Assembly (NCBI GenBank): GCA_016745215.1
Contig: CP050890.1
Coordinates: 6,138,001 to 6,202,000, forward strand
Length of the DNA stretch: 64,000 nucleotides
Source: Thiohalocapsa sp. PB-PSB1
GTDB lineage: Bacteria > Pseudomonadota > Gammaproteobacteria > Chromatiales > Chromatiaceae
Reading direction: 5' to 3'
The stretch's first letter is position 1; every line of letters starts with the position of its first letter. The notes beneath the pieces were generated by a model, which made no database searches, had not been told where the DNA came from, and worked only from the letters and a program-made list of their open reading frames with translations. The translations under genes and the position numbers were made by a program. Shown here one piece after another: positions 47,403 through 55,167 of this stretch.

Positions 47403-48317
47403 CTAGCCGGTAAGAATGGTGACGACACCAGCGAGCATCAGTGCGCCGGCCGGCAGGCGCGTGCGCAAACCGGTCTCGTGAAACAACAGGGCGCCGTAGA
47501 GAATGCCGAACAACAGGCTGGTGCGCTTGACCGCAACCATATAGGCCACCTCCACCTGGGCCAGCGCAATAAAGTGAGTGTAGATCATCAGGGCATTCAA
47601 CCCGGCAACGGCAAGCACTGCGCGCGGGCGTCGAAACAGTCGCGGCAAGCTCTGCCAGGGCGGGCCGCGGTCGTTCTCGGCAGTTCCGCGCAAACCCGGC
47701 AATGCGAACAGCAGAGGCATCAACAGACCCAGGGTGAGAAAGTAAAAGGCGCCGAACTGCTGTGCCGGAATGTAGTGCAGCATCAATTTGCCGATGCTGG
47801 CGGTGAAGGCAAACAGGATCGCCACGGCTAGCATCATGCGCGAGCCCGGTTCCCACAGGATGGCGCGCAGCGGACTGAACCAACTGCGCCAGTCGTCGCG
47901 GCGGGCATGGGCGATGTTCAGCAGCCAGGCGCCAATCACCACCAACAGGACGCCGAGGACGCCCTGCATCGATGCCTGCTCGCCGAGCAGCAGATGCGCG
48001 ATGACGAGGATAAACGCCGGCGTAAAGGCCAGGTAAGGCACAGTCAGCGACAAGGGGTGATCGCGGATTGCCGCCATATAGATCAGCATTGCGAGCATCT
48101 CCAGCGGCCAAAGCACGAGCATCCAGCCCCAAAAGGCGACCGGCAGCGAGGACAATACCGGCAGGCCCGCGAGCATTGGCAATAACCAGACCGCGGTCAA
48201 TGAAAAACGCACCAGCGCCAGTTCGCGGGCGGAATAGCCCTGCAGCCAGGCCTTGGTGGCCGCATCCGCCGAGGCCAGGCTCAGGGCGCAGATCAGCGAT
48301 ACCGCAAACCAGTGCAT
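47403..48317 (-). CDS. DMT-superfamily (EamA) transporter
   Basis: 304 residues, about ten hydrophobic segments arranged as two EamA repeats. Typical signs are the short N-terminal helix pair followed by SARELALVRFSLTAVW and the second-half HYIPAQQFGAFYFLTLGLL. Substrate not deducible. Confidence 0.85.
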   Translation of the reverse strand: MHWFAVSLICALSLASADAATKAWLQGYSARELALVRFSLTAVWLLPMLAGLPVLSSLPVAFWGWMLVLWPLEMLAMLIYMAAIRDHPLSLTVPYLAFTPAFILVIAHLLLGEQASMQGVLGVLLVVIGAWLLNIAHARRDDWRSWFSPLRAILWEPGSRMMLAVAILFAFTASIGKLMLHYIPAQQFGAFYFLTLGLLMPLLFALPGLRGTAENDRGPPWQSLPRLFRRPRAVLAVAGLNALMIYTHFIALAQVEVAYMVAVKRTSLLFGILYGALLFHETGLRTRLPAGALMLAGVVTILTG

Positions 48318-48418
48318 CAGCGTGCTGTTCCCTTAAGGTCGCCGGATAGATCATTCATCTGCTCGAGGACAACTTTTCGCGCGCTTGGTTGCGGCCAGAA
48401 CAAGCCTTGCGCATTCGC

Positions 48419-49222
48419 TCATTGCCGACCGGGCGCCAGGCGATCCAGCCGCAGTCGGTCGCGCTCGTCGAACAATCGCCGGGAGCCGATCCAGACCGCC
48501 GCAACGCTGCCGAGTCCGGTGCCGGCAGCGATCAGGAACATAATCAGCAATTGATATTTGGCAGCTTCCATGGGCGCGCTGCCGGCCAGGATCTGACCGG
48601 TCATCATGCCCGGCAGACTGACAATGCCGGCACTGGCCATGGCGTTGACAATCGGGATCAGACCGGAGCGCAAAGCGTCGCGACGAATGTCATCAATGGC
48701 CTGGCTCCAGGTGGCGCCGAGCATAAGCCGCGCTTCGATGCGATTATGATTTTCCGCCGCCTGACGCGTCAGGTTATCCAGCGCGATGGCGATGCCGTTC
48801 ATGGTATTGCCAAGCAGCATGCCGAGCAGAGGAATCAGGTATTGAGGCTGGTACCAGGGTTGCACGCCAATGATCAGCGTCAATGCCAGCAAGGTGATGC
48901 TGAACGATGACAAGAACATGGACAATGCGCCGATGCCATAGCCCCAAGGCCCGCTGAAGCGGCGCTTCTGCCTGGCCATGACTTCCCAGCCGGCCACCGA
49001 CAGCATCACCAGCACCAGCAGACCGATCAAGATCGGAGCGGTGGTCGCGAACAAGACATTTAGCACCAGCCCGAGTAAAATCAATTGCACCGTGCTGCGG
49101 GCGGCCGCGATCAGAATACGCCGCTGTACCCCCAGGTGCAGGCGCCAGGACAGTGCCGCAAGCAACAGCACCAGGCCTGCCGCCAGAGCCAGATCCACCG
49201 GATTCAGAGAAATCAGCGTCAT
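48419..49222 (-). CDS. fetB: FetB-type ABC transporter permease (UPF0014)
   Basis: 267 residues with about seven hydrophobic segments and the family signatures RSTVQLILLG, PLLGMLLGNTMNGIAIALD and the SLPGMMTGQILAGSAPMEAAKYQ segment. In E. coli FetAB exports iron and protects from peroxide. Its ATG overlaps the stop of the ATPase gene, so the two are translationally coupled. Confidence 0.9.
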   Translation of the reverse strand: MTLISLNPVDLALAAGLVLLLAALSWRLHLGVQRRILIAAARSTVQLILLGLVLNVLFATTAPILIGLLVLVMLSVAGWEVMARQKRRFSGPWGYGIGALSMFLSSFSITLLALTLIIGVQPWYQPQYLIPLLGMLLGNTMNGIAIALDNLTRQAAENHNRIEARLMLGATWSQAIDDIRRDALRSGLIPIVNAMASAGIVSLPGMMTGQILAGSAPMEAAKYQLLIMFLIAAGTGLGSVAAVWIGSRRLFDERDRLRLDRLAPGRQ

Positions 49223-49929
49223 CGAGTGTCGTCGGGGAGCAATTTGCCAGCGCGGATAATCAGCGATCGGTGCCCCAAGCGGGCGCGTTGCTCCGCATCA
49301 TGGCTGACCCAGAGCACCGCGGCAGTGTGGCGCCTGCGATAGTCATCGATCAAGGTTTCCACCCGATCGCGATTACACGGGTCCAAATTGGCCGTTGCCT
49401 CGTCCAACAGCAGCACCTCGGGGCGGTTTGCCAGCAAGCGCGCCAATGCCAGGCGCTGGCGCTCGCCGGTGGACAAGCGGGCGGGTGTCCAGTCGAGCAC
49501 CTCGGCATCAAAGCCAAGCTGTTGCAGCAGCAGCATGGATTCCAGCGACAACTGGCGCGACGTCGAGGAGTCCAAGGCCGGCAAGTCCGGTCGCAACCAG
49601 CCTGACTGGATGCGCCGATCGCATCCTTCGGCACCGGAATTGTCCGAGACCTTGGGAAAATGTGCGCCGACCGTCTCGCCCCACCAGCCGGACTCCGCTG
49701 GCAATAATCCGACCCGACGACGCCATTCGGGTGCACTCAGGCTCGAACGTGCCAGATCGCCGACCAGGGCATCGCCGTCGTTCGGATCGAGGTCTGCCAC
49801 CGCCCGCAACAGCAGGCTCTTGCCGCTGCCGGACGGGCCGGACACGAAGACCAGCCCGCCAGCGGCAATGTTCAAGTCCACCGGGGCGAGTCGCCGCGGG
49901 CGCAGTTGGTGAAGCCGCAGCGCTGACAT
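49219..49929 (-). CDS. fetA: FetA-type ABC transporter ATP-binding protein
   Basis: 236 residues from the ATG at 49929. Walker A GPSGSGKS, signature LSTGERQRLALAR, Walker B EVLLLDEATANLD and the switch His in WVSHD are all present. The start overlaps the trmB stop and the end overlaps the permease start, giving a tight trmB-fetA-fetB run. Confidence 0.92.
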   Translation of the reverse strand: MSALRLHQLRPRRLAPVDLNIAAGGLVFVSGPSGSGKSLLLRAVADLDPNDGDALVGDLARSSLSAPEWRRRVGLLPAESGWWGETVGAHFPKVSDNSGAEGCDRRIQSGWLRPDLPALDSSTSRQLSLESMLLLQQLGFDAEVLDWTPARLSTGERQRLALARLLANRPEVLLLDEATANLDPCNRDRVETLIDDYRRRHTAAVLWVSHDAEQRARLGHRSLIIRAGKLLPDDTR

Positions 49930-50660
49930 CAGCGTCGGCGGTAGACGAGGTCGCGAACAGGATGCCCGAGCCGCTCGCCACGGCGCTCGAACTTGGTCGG
50001 GGGGCGCCAAGCGGGCCGTGCCACGAAACCGCCTTGTCCGGCGCTGTTGCTAAACAAATCGTCGGCGGCATCGAACATACCGAGAATATACTCGGCATAG
50101 GGTTCCCAATCGGTGGCCGCATGAAAGGTACCACCAGGCTTCAGCGCCCGTGCCAGCAGCAGAACAAATTCAGATTGCACGATACGTCGCTTATGATGCC
50201 GCTTTTTTGGCCAGGGATCGGGAAAAAACAGATGCACCGCGTCCAGGCTGGCGGGTGGAAGACCGCCGCGCAGCAATTCGACGGCGTCCTGACACAGGAT
50301 ACGCAGATTGTTCAGCCCCGCTCGTTCGATCTCGAGCAGCAGATGGCCGATGCCGGGTCGATGTACCTCGAGCCCCAGAAAGTTTCGCCCTGGCTGTTCC
50401 GAAGCCATGCATGCCAGCGACTCGCCATTGCCGAAGCCGATTTCCAATACCACCGGATTGGCATTGCCGAACAATCCATGCACATCCAGCACCTCACCGG
50501 GCCGCCAGTGCAGTCCCCAGCGTGGCCAAAGTTCGGCAAAGGCGCGCTGTTGGCCCGTGGTCAGCCGCCCCTGGCGCAGAACAAAGCTGCGTATGGGGCG
50601 GTGTTCGCGCCTGAGGGTCGGTGGGCTGTGCATCGAATCTGTGCAAGTATTCGTCGACAT
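49929..50660 (-). CDS. trmB: tRNA (guanine-N7-)-methyltransferase
   Basis: 243 residues from the ATG at 50660 (alternatives at 50669 and 50633; none has a strong binding site). Makes m7G46 in tRNA. The SAM motif VVLEIGFGNGES and the family-specific HLFFPDPWPKKRHHKRR plus ATDWEPYAEYI are seen. Its stop overlaps the fetA start. A GGGATC hexanucleotide tract stands just upstream of the start. Confidence 0.95.
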   Translation of the reverse strand: MSTNTCTDSMHSPPTLRREHRPIRSFVLRQGRLTTGQQRAFAELWPRWGLHWRPGEVLDVHGLFGNANPVVLEIGFGNGESLACMASEQPGRNFLGLEVHRPGIGHLLLEIERAGLNNLRILCQDAVELLRGGLPPASLDAVHLFFPDPWPKKRHHKRRIVQSEFVLLLARALKPGGTFHAATDWEPYAEYILGMFDAADDLFSNSAGQGGFVARPAWRPPTKFERRGERLGHPVRDLVYRRR

Positions 50661-50674
50661 CAAAATCATTAATT

Positions 50675-50698
50675 GGGATCGGGATCGGGATCGGCGTC
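50675..50698. repeat. GGGATC hexanucleotide tract upstream of trmB
   Basis: Three to four GGGATC units lie 15 bases before the trmB start, likely within its promoter or leader. The reverse complement (GATCCC) tract is at 32644-32691. Confidence 0.8.
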
Positions 50699-51446
50699 TA
50701 ACCCGCCCGACCGGAGATATGCAGACGCAGTCAATTCGATTTCAATCCCAATCCTGCAACGCTGGCTGAGCCTCAGGATATCTTATTCGGAATTCTCGGA
50801 TCGAGGGTGTAAAAAAGAACCGCATGTGCCGGCCTGTCGTTCATACGATGGTTCGAGACAGTAGATCGGCGCCGACGGAGAAGAAATCCAACCATCTTTA
50901 GTGAACGCAAAAACGCCGGGATAGCGATGCTAGTGAGGGATCGACGATCGGTCAAGGCGCCCTCCTGGTGCTCAGCAAGATCGGAATGGAGCGGAAATCC
51001 CGTGTTACCGAGCGCTAGAGGGCGACCAGCCCGCCCACTGGGAGCGCCGGCTACTGGGAGCGCCGGCTTTCCAGCCGGCTTCGCCTGATGCGGGCTCGAC
51101 GCCCGCATCAGGCGATCTTGCAGCCAGAGCGACTTGGCACGTCCCCTTCTACATGTTCAGCCCGGATGAACACGCCCTGCACCAACACCCGCAGCTTGTC
51201 CAATCCCTTTTGACTCTATGTTGGCGCCATCGGTGCTGCGCCAAAACATGAAGCGCTCCGCGTTGGCGTTCAGCGAGCCCAGCCGGGCGAGCATAGAGAC
51301 TGTGAAAGTAGTTACTACAGGTTGGTGTGAGGCATGAACTCCAACGCGACTAGTATCCTAAGCTATTGTTTGTTGGGGTTCGTACCAACAGTTACGATTC
51401 GAGATGTGAGCATCTGGGAAGCGATTGGTTATGATGTGATCGAGGA
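50699..51446. other. Gene-free region at the border of the accessory block
   Basis: About 750 bases with REP-like hairpins (51038-51115) and no convincing gene. On the minus strand about 51140-51300 a degraded frame (LARLGSLNANAERFMFW) looks like the remnant of a lost coding sequence, but I cannot name it. Confidence 0.5.
51038..51115. repeat. REP-like hairpins
   Basis: Two tandem units of ACTGGGAGCGCCGGCT, the second with its paired half (CCAGCCGGC), are followed by a perfect hairpin: arms TCGCCTGATGCGGGC and its complement at 51081-51095 and 51101-51115 around TCGAC. No T tract follows, so this is a REP-type element rather than a terminator. Confidence 0.75.
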
Positions 51447-51571
51447 GCCTTGTTCATAAGCTCGGCCAAGATTAAAGATTTAACCTCGAACGCCACGGTA
51501 TTTTAGCTTTAAACCCAAAATTTGACGAAAAAGCCTCACGCACCCGTCCGTCTCTTGGTCGAAGTTATGGA
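51447..51571. mobile_element. MITE copy B, right end degraded
   Basis: About 125 bases homologous to the intact MITE at 54712-54839: GCCTTGTTCATAAGCTCGGC at the left end, CCTCGAACGC, the AGTATTTT/GTATTTT region, GACGAAAAAGCC and TTGGTCGAAGTTATG. The right end (expected TTATGAACAAGGC) is altered and runs directly into the AACGGTGCAAA repeat array. Confidence 0.8.
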
Positions 51572-52085
51572 TAAAACGGTGCAAAAGTAAACGGTGCAAA
51601 AGGACCCGGTGCAAAAGCGGTGCAAAAGGACGGTGCAAACACCTGCAAAAGAAACACCAAACGGTGCAAAAGGACACCCGGTGCAAAAGCGGTGCAAAAG
51701 GGTGCAAAAGGACACCGGTGCAAAAGGACACCAGGACACCGGTGCAAAAGGAGGTGCAAAAGGACACCCACTTTGAAAAGGGTGCAAAAGGACACCCACT
51801 TAGCGGGGTGCAAAAGGACACCCACTTAGCTGTGCAAAAGGAAGCTGTGCAAAAGAACACCCACTTTGATTCCCACTTTGATTGCGTAGTGACAAACGGT
51901 GCAAAAAACGGTGCAAAAAGATACCCACTTTGATTGCGTACTTTGATTGCGTAGTGAGGTGATATGAGTGCGAAGTAAAGTGAAAGTGGGTAAAGTGAAA
52001 GTGGGTGTCCTTTTCCTACTAAGTGAAAGTGGGTGTCCTTTTCCTACTTTCCTTTTCCTACTTTTTTCCTTTTCCTACTTTTTAC
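51572..52085. repeat. Orphan array of REP-type element ends and amplified flank units
   Basis: About 500 bases of irregular repetition with no transposase. In the left part, units of GGTGCAAA are joined to AGGACACCCACTT(AGC); about fifteen GTGCAAA units and eight full or partial cores can be counted. In the middle CACTTTGATTGCGTA units appear. In the right part the element end is in the opposite orientation (AAAGTGGGTGTCCT) and is followed by TTTTCCTACTT units. So left-end and right-end arrays face each other as if the element between them had been lost. All three minus-strand frames are open for long distances and give meaningless Cys/Phe/Leu-rich peptides. Confidence 0.88.
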
Positions 52086-52150
52086 TTTTGGCGATTCCGC
52101 CTACCGGCCAAAACCTTGCGGCGGCTGCGGGATGCGACCGGGATTTGCGG

Positions 52151-52211
52151 GGCCAACGTCGCAAATCAGTCGCGCGAGGAACGAGCCTCGGCTGGATTTG
52201 CTTTGTTGGCC
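52151..52211 (-). other. attC-like recombination site (Uma2 cassette)
   Basis: 61 bases. Outer core GGCCAAC (R'' in minus reading) and GTTGGCC (R') are exact complements, and the inner arms GCAAATC/GATTTGC pair with an offset, as in integron attC sites. R'' begins eight bases after the stop of the Uma2 gene. Confidence 0.65.
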
Positions 52212-52219
52212 TTAATCCA

Positions 52220-52783
52220 TTAGCTATCTCCAAAAACATAGCTTAAATCAATCTCTACTTCTTCAAATGGTGGTATTCTTACTTTGGCAAAATCTTCTTC
52301 AACTCTACACTCCACAGAAAAGGTAACATGATATTTCTCGTCAACAAGTTTGTAAGCAATCAGTGTCTTATCTTCTGGAGAAATAACCCAATAATACGAA
52401 ACCTTGGTACGTTGCAATAATATAAAGTTGTGAAATAGATCCTTCCTTTCATGTCCTGGTGAGGTAATTTCACAGACCCAATCCGGTATAACGTTCATAA
52501 CTCCTGTGGGTCTACGGGGTACACGTTCTTTTCGCCATCCTGCTATATCGTGGCTAGGACATTGATGCTCACTATACTTAACACTAATCTCCGGCATTAT
52601 CCACCATCCTCCCAGACCATCCTTTCGCTTAAGAAACGAAACCTCATCAGAAATGCTTGATTGGATCAATGCATGCTCAGAACGAGCCATAGGGCGTTTA
52701 ACAATTTCACCATTGATTAACTCAACACGTTCATCCTCGGATTGCAACAGATCATCTACCGTTTTCAGTTTTTTCGCTTCCAA
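52220..52783 (-). CDS. Uma2-family protein (PD-(D/E)XK-like putative nuclease)
   Basis: 187 residues. Uma2 family hallmarks: ELINGEIVKRPMARSEHALIQSSI at the N-terminus, VIPDWVCEITSPGHERKDLFHNFILLQRTKVSYYWVISP with the PD...E-x-T core of the restriction-endonuclease-like fold. Biological role unknown; most copies are in mobile or strain-specific DNA. It is a gene cassette: an attC-like site follows directly and another precedes it by 35 bases. GC content is clearly lower than in the housekeeping part of the window. Confidence 0.88.
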   Translation of the reverse strand: MEAKKLKTVDDLLQSEDERVELINGEIVKRPMARSEHALIQSSISDEVSFLKRKDGLGGWWIMPEISVKYSEHQCPSHDIAGWRKERVPRRPTGVMNVIPDWVCEITSPGHERKDLFHNFILLQRTKVSYYWVISPEDKTLIAYKLVDEKYHVTFSVECRVEEDFAKVRIPPFEEVEIDLSYVFGDS

Positions 52784-52817
52784 GATGCCTCCAATTCTAA
52801 GCGGGATATTGTATCAA

Positions 52818-52923
52818 GGTTAACGGCAAAGCTAGGGCGCGCCGTACCGCGCATTGAGACAGGCTTTAATCAACCTCCGAGCTCGATGCGCGGTACGGCG
52901 TCGCCTTGAGCTTTTTGTTAGCC
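52818..52923 (-). other. attC-like recombination site (UPF0158 cassette)
   Basis: 106 bases. R'' GGCTAAC overlaps the stop of the gene and R' GTTAACC ends the site; the inner arms (GACGCCGTACCGCGCAT and ATGCGCGGTACGGCGCGC) pair almost perfectly with unpaired extra bases on one side, which is the typical attC design. Confidence 0.75.
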
Positions 52924-53574
52924 TTTGACATCAATTCCGTTTTCTTCACACCATCGGTGAAGCGCTTGTTGCGTTCTCCGGTTTTCATAATCGTACCATT
53001 GTTGTAGTGAGCTTTTGGATTCCAACAGAACTTTATATCTTGAATAAGCTCCTCTTTTTCTAAATATGCCTTCTACTTTTTCATAGATTTCCGGAACATA
53101 TGCTTCCACAAAATCAAAGACTAATTCTTTCCCTAAGTTCAAATCATTTTTATGTGGTATTGCTATATGAATATCCGAATCAAATTCATCCTCATTAAAC
53201 TCATCAAGTTCATCTAAATCTCCGAAAGCGGATCGGTAATAAATTTTACCAGTTGACCTATCAAGGATTGCGGAATTTTCACCATAACCTGCAGAGCTTA
53301 CAAACATCATAGCATCTTCTATATCACCAAAACTACTGCTATTTGCAATCTTTTTGTTTTCATTTACAAAATCAATCTGATCTAAACTGCACCCTTCCAT
53401 GTCATACTCGTCAAAAACATTTTCGGGTATGGAATAAGGAGGGCCATTATAATTTATGGGGTTCTCTTGATTAAGATGGATCGCTACGATAACTCGGGTT
53501 CCGATATCAGTGCAAAGCCACTTACCCGTAGCCGTATAGAATTCTTTCCCTATTTTAAAATTATCTTTTTTCAT
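52918..53574 (-). CDS. UPF0158-type protein with N-terminal extension
   Basis: 218 residues from the ATG at 53574; the frame runs 15 bases further only into the IS4 terminal repeat. Residues 1-35 (FKIGKEFYTATGKWLCTDIGTRVIVAIHL) resemble small stand-alone proteins of unknown role. The rest matches the UPF0158 layout: DAMMFVSS, an acidic linker, and the C-terminal YEKVEGIFRKRGAYSRYK...WYDYENRRTQQALHRWCEENGI. No enzymatic motif is known. AT-rich codon use and an attC-like site overlapping its stop mark it as a captured cassette. Confidence 0.8.
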   Translation of the reverse strand: MKKDNFKIGKEFYTATGKWLCTDIGTRVIVAIHLNQENPINYNGPPYSIPENVFDEYDMEGCSLDQIDFVNENKKIANSSSFGDIEDAMMFVSSAGYGENSAILDRSTGKIYYRSAFGDLDELDEFNEDEFDSDIHIAIPHKNDLNLGKELVFDFVEAYVPEIYEKVEGIFRKRGAYSRYKVLLESKSSLQQWYDYENRRTQQALHRWCEENGIDVKG

Positions 53575-53683
53575 CAATACCTTCGCCAAAAATTAGCGCC
53601 AAAAATTAGGTGGGCGACAGCCCGAGGTGATAAGTTATTCAGGTAACAATCCGAAGACCTATTCCCACAGGAGGCTATCGCCC

Positions 53684-55141
53684 ATGCCAGACATTATGCT
53701 GATCTTGAGCTGCTTAAGCCAGAGCGTAGATAAGACGAGCCTTGGCCGTTTGGGTTGCGTTGTGGAAGGGCTGTTGGCGATGACGGGGCGGGTAACGATG
53801 CGGGGGCTATCGCGCTGGACCGAGCGCGGGGGAAGCTATCGGACGCTGCAGCGGTTGTTCAACACCACGCTCAGTTGGGGCCAAGTGCATTGGCTGGTGA
53901 TTCGCCAGCACCTGCTGGGCGACAAAACGCACTGGTTGCTGGCGGGCGATGAAGTGGTGGTGAGCAAATCGGGCAAGAAGACCCAGGGTCTGGATCGTTT
54001 TTTCTCCTCGGTGGTTGGCAAGACGATCCCGGGGTTGTGTTTTCTGAGCCTGTCGTTGATTAGCGTGCAACGGCGCTGTTCGTACCCATTGCGCCTGGAG
54101 CCGATTCTCAAAGAGGCGGCCGCGAGCTGCCCGAAAGCGTCCAAAGCGGGTCGGGGTAAGGGCCGAGGGCGGCCGAAAGGTAGCCGCAATGGCAATCGCC
54201 GGGAGGTGAGTCTGTCGCCGTATTTGCAGTTCGTTCAAGACCTTCTGCGCCAGGTGCTGGCACTGGTGTGCCAGACGCTGACGGTGCGTTATTTCGTCTT
54301 CGACGGGGCCTTCGGCCATCATCAAGCGCTGCAAATGGTCCGTCGCACGGGCTTGGAGTTGATCAGCAAATTGCGCCACAACAGCGCGCTGTATCTGCCC
54401 TATGACGGCCCCTACGCCGGGCGCGGCCCGCGGCGCAAGTACGGCAGCAAGCTCGATTATCAACACTTGCCGCCGTGCTTTCTCAAAGCCACTTCCGTGG
54501 AAGGACAGGTTCATACGGCCATCTACCAACTGCCCGTTTGGCACAAAAAATTCCCCGACCGGCTCAATGTCGTGATCCTCGTCAAGACCAACCAACGCAC
54601 CGGCGCCCAGGCCCATGTCATCCTTTTCAGTAGTGGTCTCGAGTTAGGCTACGAAGCGCTCATCGATGACTATCGCTTGCGCTTCCAAATCGAGTTCAAC
54701 TTCCGAGACGCGGCCTTGTTCATAAGCTCGGCCAAGACCTAAGGTTAGCCTCGAACGCTCCAGTATTTTTACTTTAAACCAATGCTTTACGGAAAAGCCA
54801 ATGCACCCGCTCGTCAGTTGGTCGGAGTTATGAACAAGGCCCGAGACGCCAAACAGTACTGGGGCTTGGAAGACTTCATGGTGATCAAGCCAACGCGGGT
54901 CTACAACAGTGCCAACCTGGCGATGCTGATGATCAACCTGTCCCAGATCCTGATGCAACCGGTGCGCGAGCACTGTCCGAGCTTTAGCGTCAATGACCTC
55001 AAAGCCCACTTCCGCGGCCGGAAATACGTCCTGGAGGTGTTAAAAATGCTTCCGAAAATGCCCGAAGCGAATAGTATTGACCAAGCCCTTGAGCAGGCTG
55101 CTAATCTGGGGCGGATTAATCAAGAACTTAGTGCAGCATGA
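53684..55141 (+). pseudogene. IS4-family transposase, split by MITE
   Basis: The start at 53684 has AGGAGG nine bases upstream. The DDE transposase shows the acidic residues in LLAGDEVVVSKSG and YFVFDGAFGHHQ, and the IS4 signature Y-(2)-R-(3)-E-(6)-K as YRLRFQIEFNFRDA-K. The MITE at 54712-54839 lies exactly between the A and the K of this signature: the first part ends in ALFISSAKT and a stop, the second part continues as KQYWGLEDFMVIKPTRVYNS to 55141. Removing the MITE and one target copy restores a single ~440-residue frame. Confidence 0.9.
54712..54839. mobile_element. MITE copy A, 128 bp, within transposase
   Basis: Ends are inverted: GCCTTGTTCATAA on the left and TTATGAACAAGGC on the right. 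The flanking nine bases CCGAGACGC are duplicated at 54703-54711 and 54840-54848. It encodes nothing. A diverged second copy is at 51447-51571. Confidence 0.92.
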
Positions 55142-55167
55142 GATCGGGCTATTTGGCGAAGGTATTG

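Larger units (their letters stand above)
53575..55167. mobile_element. IS4-family insertion sequence, inactivated
   Basis: Terminal inverted repeats CAATACCTTCGCCAAA (53575-) and TTTGGCGAAGGTATTG (-55167) enclose ~1.59 kb with one transposase gene, itself split by a MITE. The left end abuts the start codon of the UPF0158-type gene and the right end abuts the damaged left end of a REP-type element. No clear target duplication remains, which fits later deletion at one side. Confidence 0.85.

Noticed and set aside
46819..48354. Single 511-residue protein
   Set aside because: Only the last 175 residues match a known family; the upstream part is antisense or out-of-frame sequence of the EamA transporter gene.
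51081..51115. Rho-independent terminator
   Set aside because: Perfect 15-bp stem but no T tract on either side and no gene ending nearby.
51480..51860. Three overlapping minus-strand frames rich in Cys, Phe and Pro (repeated CPFAP and FCT)
   Set aside because: All come from the GGTGCAAA/AGGACACCC array, which has no stop codon in any minus frame.
51572..52085. CRISPR array
   Set aside because: Repeats are short, irregularly spaced and partly overlapping, without unique spacers of constant length and without cas genes.
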